This document shows positions 53,357 through 63,198 of a stretch of 64,000 nt of DNA, in pieces. The notes under the pieces were generated by a model. The model saw nothing but the letters and a program-made list of their open reading frames with translations, was not told where the DNA came from and searched no databases. The translations under genes and the position numbers were made by a program. This stretch comes from Terriglobales bacterium (lineage in GTDB: Bacteria > Acidobacteriota > Terriglobia > Bryobacterales > Bryobacteraceae). Every line of letters begins with the position of its first letter. Position 1 is the first letter of the stretch. Location of the stretch: assembly GCA_021372245.1 (NCBI GenBank), contig JAJFUV010000362.1, forward strand, positions 1 through 64,000. Direction: 5' to 3'.

Positions 53357-55684
53357 ATGGACCAATCTCAACTCAACACCCTGACCAATTTCATCTGGAA
53401 CATCGCGGACGACGTTCTCCGCGACGTCTACGTCCGTGGAAAGTACCGAGACGTGATCCTGCCGATGACGGTGCTCCGCCGACTCGACGCTGTGCTTGAG
53501 CCAACCAAACAGACCGTGCTCGATATGAAGGAGGCGCTGGATCGCGAAAAAATTGCCAACCAGGACGACGCACTGCGTACCGCGTCAGGGCAAGCCTTCT
53601 ACAACACCTCTCCGTTCCTGCTCCGGGACCTCAAGTCCCGCGCCACCCAGCAGAAGCTCAGGGATGACTTCGAAGCATACCTCGACGGATTCTCTCCCAA
53701 CGTACAGGACATCCTGAGCAACTTCGAGTTTCGCAATCAGATACCACGCCTCTCGAAGGCGGACGTCCTCGGCCTCCTGATCGAGAAGTTCCTCGACAAG
53801 GACGTTAACCTTAGCCCTAATCCGGTCGGCGATCTGCCCGGGCTCGATAACCACTCAATGGGCACGATCTTCGAGGAACTGGTCCGCCGCTTCAATGAAG
53901 AGAACAACGAAGAGGCTGGCGAACACTGGACGCCGCGAGATGCGGTGCGGCTGATGTCCAACCTGATCTTTCTGCCTGTGGCCGATCGGGTCCAGTCGGC
54001 CACGTATCTTCTCTACGATGGCGCATGTGGAACAGGCGGGATGCTGACCGTGGCCGAGGAGACGCTGAAGCAGATCGCCCAAGAACACGGGAAACAAGTC
54101 GCCACCCACCTCTACGGCCAGGAAATCAACGCGGAGACCTATGCCATCTGCAAGGCCGACCTCCTCCTGAAGGGCGACGGCGAGGCGGCGGACAATATCA
54201 TTGGCGGCCCTGCACATTCCACGCTTTCCGCCGATGCTTTCCGGTCTCGCGAGTTCGACTTTATGCTCTCCAACCCGCCTTACGGCAAGAGTTGGAAGAG
54301 CGACCTCGACCGCATGGGGGGAAAGAAGGAGTTGAAGGACCCGCGCTTCATCATCAATCACGCGGACGATCCTGAGTACTCCTTGGTGACCCGTTCCAGC
54401 GACGGTCAGATGCTGTTCCTCGCCAACATGCTGAGTAAGATGAAGCACGACACGCCCCTCGGCAGTCGGATCGCCGAAGTGCATAACGGGTCGTCGCTCT
54501 TCACCGGGGACGCTGGCCAGGGCGAGAGCAATATCCGCCGATGGATCATCGAAAACGACTGGCTGGAAGCGATTGTCGCCCTGCCGCTCAACATGTTCTA
54601 CAACACGGGCATCGCGACCTATGTTTGGGTGCTCACGAACCGCAAGACCGAGCAGCGTAAGGGGAAGGTCCAGCTCATCGACGCCACCCAATGGTTTCAG
54701 CCCCTGCGAAAGAACATGGGGATGAAGAATTGCGAGCTTTCCTCGGACGACATCCAGCGAATCTGCCAGACCTTCCTGGCTTTCGAGCCGACGGAGCAGT
54801 CAAAGATCCTCCCCAACAAAGCGTTCGGGTATTGGAAGGTAAAGGTCGAACGCCCCCTCCGCCTCCATAGCCAGCTCAGTCGCAAAGCCATTGAGGCACT
54901 TCGCTTCGCTTCTGGCGATGAGAAGATCCGCTCCGCGCTCTACGAGAAACTTGGAGAGGACTTGTTCGAGAACCCCGGAAAGGTGCGGAAGCAGTTGGAA
55001 CAACTCGTGAACAACTGGGGCAACGGCGAAGATGAAGCCGAGGATGAAAACGGCAAGGGCGGCGGCACGCCGACGACCCTGCCCGAAGCGAAAAAGAAAA
55101 AGCTGCTCAGCGAGTCCACATGGAAGCGGGATTCCGCGCTGGTCGAGGCCGCTATCAAGCTCCGCGAAGTCCTTGGCGATGGACTGTTCGAAGATCACAA
55201 CGTATTCGTCGAGCGTGTGGACGATGCCCTCAAGAAGCTGAACCTCAAGCCCAGCGCCGCCGACTTGAAGGCCATCATCAATGCCGTGAGCTGGCGAGTG
55301 GAGCACGCCCCGCCCGTGATCAAGAAGACTCACAAGCCCGGAAGAGCTGAGGCCGATCCCCTGCGCGGCCTATTCGAAGCCGAAGTTGGTGGTAAAGCCT
55401 GTGTAGTGGAGCATGAACCCGACAGCGAACTGCGCGACTTCGAGCAGATCCCTTTGCTCGAGGAAGGCGGCATCGAAGCATTCATCAAGCGAGAAGTGTT
55501 ACCGTACACCCCTGACGCCTGGATCGTGGAAGACGACACCAAGATCGGATACGAAATCAGCTTCACCCGCCATTTTTACAAACCACCGCAACTCCGCACC
55601 CTCGCTGAGATCAGCGCAGACATTCGTGAGCTCCAGCAGGAAACGGAAGGACTACTGCTTGAGATCACCGGGGAGAATGCATGA
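53357..55684 (+). CDS. hsdM: Type I restriction-modification methyltransferase subunit
   Basis: 775 aa, long for HsdM. The N-terminal helical domain precedes the methylase core: SAM motif GACGTGGML (about residue 223) and catalytic NPPYGKSW (about residue 304), the signature of N6-adenine methylation. A C-terminal extension of about 200 residues with a Lys/Glu-rich coiled coil and a second small domain (EVGGKACVVEHEPDSELRDF) precedes the end. It works with HsdS to methylate the recognition site. It shares a 4-base overlap with hsdS. Confidence 0.95.
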   Translation: MDQSQLNTLTNFIWNIADDVLRDVYVRGKYRDVILPMTVLRRLDAVLEPTKQTVLDMKEALDREKIANQDDALRTASGQAFYNTSPFLLRDLKSRATQQKLRDDFEAYLDGFSPNVQDILSNFEFRNQIPRLSKADVLGLLIEKFLDKDVNLSPNPVGDLPGLDNHSMGTIFEELVRRFNEENNEEAGEHWTPRDAVRLMSNLIFLPVADRVQSATYLLYDGACGTGGMLTVAEETLKQIAQEHGKQVATHLYGQEINAETYAICKADLLLKGDGEAADNIIGGPAHSTLSADAFRSREFDFMLSNPPYGKSWKSDLDRMGGKKELKDPRFIINHADDPEYSLVTRSSDGQMLFLANMLSKMKHDTPLGSRIAEVHNGSSLFTGDAGQGESNIRRWIIENDWLEAIVALPLNMFYNTGIATYVWVLTNRKTEQRKGKVQLIDATQWFQPLRKNMGMKNCELSSDDIQRICQTFLAFEPTEQSKILPNKAFGYWKVKVERPLRLHSQLSRKAIEALRFASGDEKIRSALYEKLGEDLFENPGKVRKQLEQLVNNWGNGEDEAEDENGKGGGTPTTLPEAKKKKLLSESTWKRDSALVEAAIKLREVLGDGLFEDHNVFVERVDDALKKLNLKPSAADLKAIINAVSWRVEHAPPVIKKTHKPGRAEADPLRGLFEAEVGGKACVVEHEPDSELRDFEQIPLLEEGGIEAFIKREVLPYTPDAWIVEDDTKIGYEISFTRHFYKPPQLRTLAEISADIRELQQETEGLLLEITGENA

Positions 55685-57099
55685 TGATCGATGGCCTCAA
55701 GCCGTATGGCGACTACAAGAGGGCAGGACTGCCGTGGCTCGATGTAATTCCTGCGCACTGGGATTTGACTCCCAACCGAGCCCTCATGCAGGAACAAAGA
55801 GCCGTCGTAGGAGAACGAGCCGCAAGCTACACTCTCCTCTCTCTGACACTCGGTGGGGTCATTCCTCGCAACATGACTAACCCGAAGGGCAAGTTTCCCG
55901 CCGAGTTCAACACGTATAAGGTGGTCAAGCCTGATGACCTCGTATTCTGTCTGTTTGACATAGACGAAACACCGCGTGCTGTAGGCCACTCCAAACTGGA
56001 TGGCATGATAACTGGAGCCTACGACGTTTTCAGCCCACGGGCTTCCAGCGACTCTCGTTTCCTGTTCCATTACTATTTGTGGGTAGACCAAGGCAAACTG
56101 CTAAAGCCGCTGTACACTGGCCTTCGGAAGACGATTCAGATGGGGGTGTTTGCGAGTCTCAAGACGCCCAACCCTCCACCTGAGGAGAGAAATGCGATCG
56201 TTAGGTTCCTCGACCACGCGAATCACAAAATCGACGGCTTCATCCGGGCAAAGCGAAAGCTCATTGCGCTTCTGGACGAGCAGAGACAGGCGATCATCCG
56301 CCGCGCTGTGGCACGTGGCCTGAACCCGAGCGTCGCGTTGAGACCATCGGGAGTCCCGTGGCTGGGAGACATCCCTGTTCACTGGGAGACTTGGCGTGTC
56401 AGTCGGCTGGCTAAGATTGGGAACGGATCGACTCCATCGCGTGGTAAGCCAGAGTATTGGAATGGAGGCCGCTATCCCTGGTTGAACAGCTCTCACGTTA
56501 ACCGTGGATTGATCGATAGCTCGGATCAGTTTGTCACATCGACCGCCCTTCGCGAATGTCATCTTCCTCGCGTCCCAGCAAACAGCGTTCTGGTCGCGAT
56601 CACGGGTCAGGGAAAGACTCGCGGGATGTCTGCAATCTTGACTATCGACGCGACGATTAATCAGCACCTAGCGTACATCACCCCGAAGACTTCCATCGTT
56701 ACGCCCCGTTTTCTCCACTTGGCCCTTACCGCCGCGTACTCACCGCTCAGGGCCTTGAGCCAGGACTCTGGGAGCACAAAAGGCGCATTGACCTGCGAAG
56801 ATCTGAAGCGTTTCAAGATTCCTGTGCCAAAACTCGCCGAGCAGCGCCTAATAGCCGAAGCGATAGAACGCGATACGAGCAAAATAAGAAATGCTGTCGC
56901 TCGCATCGAGCGTGAAATCTCATTGACACAGGAATATCGGATGCGCCTGACGGCGGACATCGTGACAGGCAAGTTCGACGTTCGAAGCGCAGTGGCGACA
57001 TTGCCGGATGTGCCCGACGTTGCGGCGTCTTCACCTCACATTGCTGCGCCTGGCGGGGAGGTTCTGGAGGAATCCGAGATCGAGGAAATCGATGAGTGA
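55681..57099 (+). CDS. hsdS: Type I restriction-modification specificity subunit
   Basis: 472 aa. Two target-recognition domains, each starting with a GLPWLDVIPAHWDLTPNR- or GVPWLGDIPVHWETWRVS-type segment, are separated by the conserved coiled coil (PPEERNAIVRFLDHANHKID, IRAKRKLIALLDEQRQAIIR); a second copy of the coiled coil closes the protein. It determines the bipartite DNA site. The stop overlaps the hsdR start. Confidence 0.95.
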   Translation: MMIDGLKPYGDYKRAGLPWLDVIPAHWDLTPNRALMQEQRAVVGERAASYTLLSLTLGGVIPRNMTNPKGKFPAEFNTYKVVKPDDLVFCLFDIDETPRAVGHSKLDGMITGAYDVFSPRASSDSRFLFHYYLWVDQGKLLKPLYTGLRKTIQMGVFASLKTPNPPPEERNAIVRFLDHANHKIDGFIRAKRKLIALLDEQRQAIIRRAVARGLNPSVALRPSGVPWLGDIPVHWETWRVSRLAKIGNGSTPSRGKPEYWNGGRYPWLNSSHVNRGLIDSSDQFVTSTALRECHLPRVPANSVLVAITGQGKTRGMSAILTIDATINQHLAYITPKTSIVTPRFLHLALTAAYSPLRALSQDSGSTKGALTCEDLKRFKIPVPKLAEQRLIAEAIERDTSKIRNAVARIEREISLTQEYRMRLTADIVTGKFDVRSAVATLPDVPDVAASSPHIAAPGGEVLEESEIEEIDE

Positions 57100-60000
57100 T
57101 CGACCCGAAGTCCCGATCGCGGTCAAGCGCGAGCTTCTCTTCGAGTGTCGGTACCGATGCGCCTGCGACTGCGAGCCAGTTTCTCTTGAGAGATGCCACA
57201 TCGAGCCGTGGTGCAAGACAAAGGACAACAGCTTCGAGAATCTGGTTGTGCTTTGCGCGAACTGCCATACACGTTCCCACGCGGAGAACTGGCCGGAGGC
57301 TCAGCTTCGTCGATTTAAGGAATCGCCATGCGCACTTGAACGTGATCGCATGCCAGTTGTCTCGGCGGAACAAAAGGCAATGATCGACCTGATTGCGGCA
57401 AGACAGCCGGAGTCGATGACGCCGCGTGAGCGCGAGCGACTAGTGCGGATGGCCGCCGCCTACGCGTACGTCAACGTGCTCGATCTCAGGGTGTTGGATG
57501 TAGTGCAAGCCAACAGCTCATTGATTCGGCTGGAGATGCCGCGTTCAGCTGCCGAACGATTGATCCTGGGCTTCCAATCGCATGACCCGCGACTCATCTC
57601 GTTCCTTGATGAGTTCGCTGTTCCCCCAGGAGAAGGCAACATAGCGCAGCTAGCCGAGCGGATCGACTGGTCACCGCTCGGACCGGATGGCGGGATTAAG
57701 CTGATCGAGACGGCTCGGCCAACCTCGCCAGAGAAGCCACCTGTGACGAACGTCAAGGAAGAGGGTCTGGAGTCGCTGATCTTCAACTCAATGACCTGCT
57801 TCGGGTGGATTGGCGGAAAGAGCAGCGACTACGACCGTGAGTATGCCGTCGATCTGGGGCAACTCGCCGCTTTCGTGGAGGCCACACAGGAGGGAGTTGC
57901 CGCCGGGTTGGAGTTGCGCATTGACGGTCCTGTGCGCCGGAAGTTCCTGGCCCAACTGCAAGGCGAGATCACGCGTCGTGGCACCATTGATGTCCTGAGA
58001 AAGGGGATGAGCCATGGTAAGTACCACCTCGACTTGTTCTATGGCTCGCCCTCTCCGGGGAACGTAAAGGCGTTTGCCCGCTATGGCGCGAACCGCTTCA
58101 GTATCACGCGGCAGCTTCGGTACAGCCGTGAGGAAACGAAGCGTGCGCTCGATCTCGCGCTGTTCATCAACGGACTTCCTGTCGCAACCTTCGAGCTGAA
58201 GAACAGCCTCACCAAACAGACCGCCGAGGATGCCGAGGAGCAGTACAAGCGCGACCGCGATCCTCGCGAGACGCTCTTTCTGTTCGGGCGCTGCATCGTG
58301 CACTTCGCTATGGATGACCAAGAAGTGCGAATGTGCACGGCTTTGAGGGGGTCAAAGGGTATGGCGCAGGACTCCTGGTTCCTCCCCTTCAACCAAGGGT
58401 GGAACCATGGCGCGGGCAATCCGCCGAACCCATACGGCATCAAGACCGACTACCTTTGGCGGCGCATTCTCACTCCCGGCGGTCTCACTGAGATTCTGGA
58501 GAACTACGCCCAGATCGTTGAAGAGAAGAATGAGAAGACCGGGAAGAAGAAGCGGGTTCAAATCTTCCCCCGCTACCATCAGCTCGACGTGGTCCGCAAA
58601 CTCCTCGCCGATGCGGCGTGGTTCGGCGCTGGCAAACGCTATCTCGTCCAGCATTCGGCCGGCAGCGGCAAGTCGAACTCCATTGCGTGGCTCGCGCACC
58701 AACTGATTGGGCTGCGAAAGGACGGGAAGGAGGTCTTCGATTCGATCATCGTAGTGACGGATCGGAGGATCCTCGACAAGCAGATTCGCGACACGATCAA
58801 GGGCTTCGCCCAGGTGTCGTCGATCATCGGGGCCGTCAAGGAGGGTGAGGGCGAGTCCAAGACCCAACAGCTTTCGAACTTCCTCAAGCAGGGCAAGAAG
58901 GTCATCATCTCGACGGTGCAGACCTTCCCCTTTCTCCTGGACCGGATCGGGGAGGAGCACCGGGGGAAGAAGTTCGCCATCATCATCGACGAGGCGCACT
59001 CCAGCCAGGGTGGGCGTACAGCCGCCGCGATGAGCATGGCGCTGTCCGAGGCCGGGGCGGAACAGGAAGAGGAAACGCTGGAGGACAAGATCAACCGCAT
59101 TATCGAATCGCGGAAGCTCCTCTCCAACGCCAGCTACTTCGCCTTCACCGCAACTCCGAAGAACAAAACACTCGAAATCTTCGGCATCCCGTATCAGGTG
59201 GGCAACGAGGTCAAACATCGCCCGTTCCACAGCTACACGATGAAGCAGGCCATCCAGGAGGGCTTCATCATCGACGTGCTCAAGAACTACACCCCGGTGG
59301 ACAGCTACTACCGCTTGGCAAAGACCATCGAGGGCGACCCGGAATTCGATGTGAAGAAGGCACGGAAGAAACTGCGCCGTTACGTTGAAAGCCACGAGAA
59401 GGCGATCCGCGATAAGGCCGAGATCATGGTGGATCACTTCCTGGAGCAGGTCATCGGGCAGAACAAGATCGGCGGTCAGGCGCGGGCGATGGTTGTGACG
59501 GGCAGTATCCAGCGTGCCATCCAGTATTACTTCGCGTTCCGCGACTACCTGACTGAATCGAAGTGCCCGTACAAGGCCATCGTCGCGTTCTCAGGTGAGC
59601 CGGAGTACCAGGGTGAGAAGGTCACCGAGGCGAAGCTGAACGGCTTCCCCAGCGGCGACATCGCCGACCGAATTCAGGAGGACCCGTACCGGTTCCTGAT
59701 CTGCGCCGACAAATTCCAAACTGGGTACGATGAGCCGCTCTTGCACACCATGTATGTGGACAAGGTGCTTTCGAGCATCAAGACGGTGCAGACGCTGTCG
59801 CGGTTGAATCGCGCCCACCCGAAGAAGCACGACGCTTTCGTCCTCGATTTCCAGAACGACTCCGAGACCATCGAGAAAGCTTTCTCGGACTACTACCGCA
59901 CGACCATCCTCAGCAAGGAAACCGACCCGAACAAACTACACGCGCTCAAGGCCGACATGGACGCCTATCAGGTGTATTCGCCCGAGCAGGTGAATTCGCT

Positions 60001-60700
60001 GGTAGATCTATACCTGAACGGCGCGGACCGGGACCGCCTCGACCCGATCCTCGACGCGTGTGTCGCGGTATACGTGAACGATCTCGACGAGGATGGACAG
60101 GTTGATGTCAAGGGGAAGGCCAAGGCGTTCACGCGGACTTACGACTTCCTGTCCACGATCCTGCCGTACGGAATCCAGGATTGGGAGAAACTGTCGATCT
60201 TCCTGAACTTCCTCATTCCCAAACTGCCAGCCCCCGTCGAGGAAGACCTCGCCAAAGGCATCCTCGAAGCCATCGACATGGACAGCTACCGCGCCGAGAA
60301 GAAGGCGACTTTGGCAATCACCTTAGCAGACTCTAACGCGGAAATCGAGCCTGTTCCCGCTTCGGGCGGCGGGTACAAGCCCGAACCGGAGATGGACAAG
60401 CTCTCGAACATTCTGAAGGCATTCAACGACCAGTTTGGCGGTTTGTTTGCCGATCCGAAGCGAATGGAGAAGAGGATCACCGACGAGATCCCAACCAAGG
60501 TTTCCGCCGACCAAGCCTATCAGAACGCCAAGAAGAACTCGGACCGCCAGAACGCCCGAATCGAACACGACAAAGCGCTCAAACGGGTAATCACGGCACT
60601 CTTTACCGATGACGCTCAGCTGTTCAAGCAGTTTCAGGACAACGAGTCTTTCCGTCACTGGCTGACAGACACTATCTTCGGAATGACCTACGGACAATAA
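57092..60700 (+). CDS. hsdR: Type I restriction endonuclease subunit with N-terminal HNH domain
   Basis: 1202 aa from ATG 57092, overlapping the hsdS stop. Residues about 10-55 form an HNH nuclease: CRYRCACDCEPVSLERCHIE, then ENLVVLCANCHTRSH with the C-x2-C/HNH-like pattern. After a linker, the standard HsdR begins near residue 240 (GLESLIFNSMTCFGWIGGKS): nuclease motif with ELKNS near 366, Walker A SAGSGKS near 523, DEAH (IIDEAHSS) near 632, then helicase motifs through about 900. Standard HsdR lacks the HNH part. It translocates DNA and cuts far from the site; the added HNH could nick or cut on its own. Confidence 0.93.
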   Translation: MSDRPEVPIAVKRELLFECRYRCACDCEPVSLERCHIEPWCKTKDNSFENLVVLCANCHTRSHAENWPEAQLRRFKESPCALERDRMPVVSAEQKAMIDLIAARQPESMTPRERERLVRMAAAYAYVNVLDLRVLDVVQANSSLIRLEMPRSAAERLILGFQSHDPRLISFLDEFAVPPGEGNIAQLAERIDWSPLGPDGGIKLIETARPTSPEKPPVTNVKEEGLESLIFNSMTCFGWIGGKSSDYDREYAVDLGQLAAFVEATQEGVAAGLELRIDGPVRRKFLAQLQGEITRRGTIDVLRKGMSHGKYHLDLFYGSPSPGNVKAFARYGANRFSITRQLRYSREETKRALDLALFINGLPVATFELKNSLTKQTAEDAEEQYKRDRDPRETLFLFGRCIVHFAMDDQEVRMCTALRGSKGMAQDSWFLPFNQGWNHGAGNPPNPYGIKTDYLWRRILTPGGLTEILENYAQIVEEKNEKTGKKKRVQIFPRYHQLDVVRKLLADAAWFGAGKRYLVQHSAGSGKSNSIAWLAHQLIGLRKDGKEVFDSIIVVTDRRILDKQIRDTIKGFAQVSSIIGAVKEGEGESKTQQLSNFLKQGKKVIISTVQTFPFLLDRIGEEHRGKKFAIIIDEAHSSQGGRTAAAMSMALSEAGAEQEEETLEDKINRIIESRKLLSNASYFAFTATPKNKTLEIFGIPYQVGNEVKHRPFHSYTMKQAIQEGFIIDVLKNYTPVDSYYRLAKTIEGDPEFDVKKARKKLRRYVESHEKAIRDKAEIMVDHFLEQVIGQNKIGGQARAMVVTGSIQRAIQYYFAFRDYLTESKCPYKAIVAFSGEPEYQGEKVTEAKLNGFPSGDIADRIQEDPYRFLICADKFQTGYDEPLLHTMYVDKVLSSIKTVQTLSRLNRAHPKKHDAFVLDFQNDSETIEKAFSDYYRTTILSKETDPNKLHALKADMDAYQVYSPEQVNSLVDLYLNGADRDRLDPILDACVAVYVNDLDEDGQVDVKGKAKAFTRTYDFLSTILPYGIQDWEKLSIFLNFLIPKLPAPVEEDLAKGILEAIDMDSYRAEKKATLAITLADSNAEIEPVPASGGGYKPEPEMDKLSNILKAFNDQFGGLFADPKRMEKRITDEIPTKVSADQAYQNAKKNSDRQNARIEHDKALKRVITALFTDDAQLFKQFQDNESFRHWLTDTIFGMTYGQ

Positions 60701-61233
60701 GCGGCTTTTGGATGTGCACAGTCAGTTCACACCCTCGTCGAAGCCTGTGAAGCTAGTTCGGACTTGCTGACCTTCTTCGGTTCGTTACAGTTGCCGCATT
60801 CGTACGATATCGCCATTGGCATCGCCCCGAAACCGCACTTCTGGAGCCACTCGATTGGCGAACACCTGTGATGGTTCTAGCAGACCGGTAGAGAGAGTCC
60901 TGTAGCGTGGGAATCACATCTCAGGGAATGACTGTTAACCAACCCCTTCGTGATGTTCACTTCCACAAACAATGCCGATTCGAACGAGGGGAATTCTTAA
61001 TCCAGTGTTGGATGCGTCCCTCAACTATGCTTGGCACTGCCAACATTCAGCCGGCAATAAAAGCCATATTATGCTCATTACCCCTGGACGGCTTCGGGCG
61101 CGGCCGGGGGCCGCCGGGAACCGCAGTCGACGCGTCCTAGGGCCTGCCAGGGGCCTCCACGACCGCTTCTGCGCCTGGCCGGCCGGTGTGAGGCCCGACG
61201 ACCACCGGGCAGAGGTCAAAATGGTAATTCAAA
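60701..61233. other. Gap with GC-rich repeat, no gene recognised
   Basis: About 530 bases between the hsdR stop and the PLD gene (convergent). Apart from the repeat at 61128-61145, no feature. The hsdR frame stays open for 56 more codons past its stop (to TGA 60871), probably by chance. Confidence 0.5.
61128..61145. repeat. Right copy of the 18-bp inverted repeat
   Basis: CGACGCGTCCTAGGGCCT, the exact reverse complement of 48531-48548, inside a GC-rich stretch at about 61080-61160. Confidence 0.8.
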
Positions 61234-62448
61234 CTACGAATAAAAGACCGCGTCCATGAACGCAACCCGCCTACGCCAGATCTCTGACTCATCTGTGCGC
61301 TGCGGCATGCTTGATTGAAACCACGGAGCCGCATGAATGAGTTTCAGGAGCCGGATGTATCCATCAGGGCTTTGAAAGGTCGCCTGTGCAACACCAAGCG
61401 TCCTGGCTAGATTCTTTCTGACTGCGATGGAGGCCACAGTACAGTACAACTCAGGACGCACCAGGCAGAGAAGTCTGCTCCACACCTTCATGCTTGGCCC
61501 AAGACTTATGAGACGGTTCAAGGCCTCACGAAGGCGTGCCCAGTCGACGGGAGGACTGGGTGCCCCAATCGTGTTGATCGAATCAGAGATCGCCTGCCAT
61601 TGCTTCCTTGTCCCGTGTGCGAGAAGTCCCCGAAAGTGCCCAGATGCCGCCACGTGCCCTAGCCAACCGTACTCACCCATGCCGCCGATGATTCGACGCA
61701 GCTCTAGATCCTCGAAGTAGCTGGGTTCCCAAGGCAACGATAGTCGCTTCCCAGCGGCATCTAGGACCTCGAGGTACTCTTGCCTATTGCGTTTGAGGCG
61801 CTTCAGCCCGTCCACGACTTCCTTGTAGAACGTCTGCCAACTAGCATTACAAAGCCAGCTGCTGGACGAGATCTCGCTTTCGAACTGTCGAGGGCTTCTG
61901 ATCCGATTTTTCTTCTCTTTTCGCAGAGTCTTCTCGAACGTTGACCGATACTCCGCAATCCAATCTGATGTGGGTAGCAACGAGAACCGGTCCGAGTGCC
62001 ACTCGTTTAGCTGATCTTGCAGGGACTTCACCTGTGCCCGCTCGACGCGCTCAGGCAAGCCTTCAAGCAGTACATTGGCCTCACAGTTGCTATAGAAACC
62101 ACTGTAGGTGAAGTTCGAACTTCCTATGAAAATGGCAACCTCATGCGTGTTGCCGGAGGAAAAGAGGTACACCTTCGGGTGAAACAATCCAGCCTCTTGA
62201 CGAAAGATTCGCACGTCCGATCTAAGCTGCCGGAAGAATTCGATTGCGTCGGGGTGCGTGTGGTCGAAGGCCCTTCCCAGGGTAGCCATGATCTTTCCCC
62301 TAAAGGCCTCCAAATGACTATATGGGAGGACGTTACTCGGATCTCCACACCATGCAGTGGCAATGTGAAGGTGGGAGTAGTGACGGCAGCAACGCTCAAA
62401 CTCCTTCGTGAATTGTGAAATGGTGCTCAATAGAGTGAATCGCAACAT
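61234..62448 (-). CDS. Phospholipase D-superfamily protein
   Basis: 404 aa. The PLD motif appears once in LFHPKVYLFSSGNTHEVAIF, then IGSSNFTYSGFYSNCEAN (H-x-K-x4-D-like with GSSN-T and E). This is the restriction-enzyme/helicase-type PLD nuclease domain. The remaining 250 residues are an unassigned helical region (YGWLGHVAASGHFRGLLAHG). It starts two bases after the preceding gene's stop and is probably a nuclease of the element's defence or recombination module. Confidence 0.8.
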   Translation of the reverse strand: MLRFTLLSTISQFTKEFERCCRHYSHLHIATAWCGDPSNVLPYSHLEAFRGKIMATLGRAFDHTHPDAIEFFRQLRSDVRIFRQEAGLFHPKVYLFSSGNTHEVAIFIGSSNFTYSGFYSNCEANVLLEGLPERVERAQVKSLQDQLNEWHSDRFSLLPTSDWIAEYRSTFEKTLRKEKKNRIRSPRQFESEISSSSWLCNASWQTFYKEVVDGLKRLKRNRQEYLEVLDAAGKRLSLPWEPSYFEDLELRRIIGGMGEYGWLGHVAASGHFRGLLAHGTRKQWQAISDSINTIGAPSPPVDWARLREALNRLISLGPSMKVWSRLLCLVRPELYCTVASIAVRKNLARTLGVAQATFQSPDGYIRLLKLIHAAPWFQSSMPQRTDESEIWRRRVAFMDAVFYS

Positions 62449-62450
62449 GT

Positions 62451-62780
62451 TCAGCTCAATTCTCCAACGTGCGTCAACGAGTCCTTGGACAGATTACTAT
62501 TTCGGAGCAGGTTCAGCCATGCGTATCCCTGGCGATTCTTGTACTCGACGACCATCGTTCTGGTGGTGTGACATACCCCCGTTCTCCGCCCCAAGATGGT
62601 CAGGGAGGCGATCATGCAATCACGGCCATCCACCAAGCCATGCAGGATGACGAGTCCATGCTGATCGGTCTTGCCTGCGACTTCCTCAGCGCTCAGGTTC
62701 AGCTTCGCAGTCCTCCGTCTCAGAGTAGCCTGAAGTATATCGGTCTCTGACCTCGGTGAGTCGCTCGGGGCTAACTGCAA
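62451..62780 (-). CDS. Hypothetical protein upstream of the PLD gene
   Basis: Up to 109 aa. The frame overlaps the preceding gene by 95 bases, so the true start is probably internal and not ATG. The part after the overlap (GLVILHGLVDGRDCMIASLT, TTRTMVVEYKNRQGYAWLNL) is beta-rich and looks like a real small fold. Its stop is two bases before the PLD start. Not recognised. Confidence 0.4.
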   Translation of the reverse strand: MQLAPSDSPRSETDILQATLRRRTAKLNLSAEEVAGKTDQHGLVILHGLVDGRDCMIASLTILGRRTGVCHTTRTMVVEYKNRQGYAWLNLLRNSNLSKDSLTHVGELS

Positions 62781-63072
62781 TCTGTTCGCAGTCTGGGAAT
62801 CGAACCCAGGCCCATCTCCGTTTTCGGATGGGAGTCTCGTATATCGCCATCAGCATTCCCGTCCTGTTCTCCTTAGTCCGATCGTCGAACAATGAGACCA
62901 TGCAACCCATTCTCAGTCCGGTCTCGGGATCGACGTAACCTAACTCCCGTAACAGAGTATGGTTAGCTTCAAACATCGCGCGATTCAACCTGGGCCTGAA
63001 GAACGGGTAGTAGATGCCGTACTTGACGTTGTAATAGATCATAAAAAGAAATCTGTTCACCTTAGCGAGCAT
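62686..63072 (-). CDS. Hypothetical protein, unrecognised
   Basis: 128 aa from ATG 63072, which has a GGAGG about nine bases upstream; the open frame extends to 63138. It is aromatic- and Arg-rich (FLFMIYYNVKYGIYYPFFRP) at the start, then ELGYVDPETGLRMGCMVSLF and WAWVRFPDCEQIAVSPERL. Same-strand neighbours (ArdC upstream, small protein downstream) suggest one transcript. No family recognised. Confidence 0.6.
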   Translation of the reverse strand: MLAKVNRFLFMIYYNVKYGIYYPFFRPRLNRAMFEANHTLLRELGYVDPETGLRMGCMVSLFDDRTKENRTGMLMAIYETPIRKRRWAWVRFPDCEQIAVSPERLTEVRDRYTSGYSETEDCEAEPER

Positions 63073-63198
63073 CCAAATTGCCTCCGAATGTGGGTCCTGA
63101 AACAGTATGCACAATATCTCTCCTGATGTCCAGATCAAAGCATCTGAACTTCTGTTGTTCTTCGCTCCGCCTGCATCCGCTGGTTGTGCCGACGTGCT

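Noticed and set aside
60701-60871. In-frame open extension of hsdR after its TAA (56 codons)
   Set aside because: The length is within chance expectation, and hsdR already ends at a normal position; no evidence of readthrough.
62798-62818. tRNA T-arm-like string (GGGAATCGAACCCAGG)
   Set aside because: No acceptor or anticodon arms around it; it codes for the WVRFPDCEQ part of the 128-aa protein.
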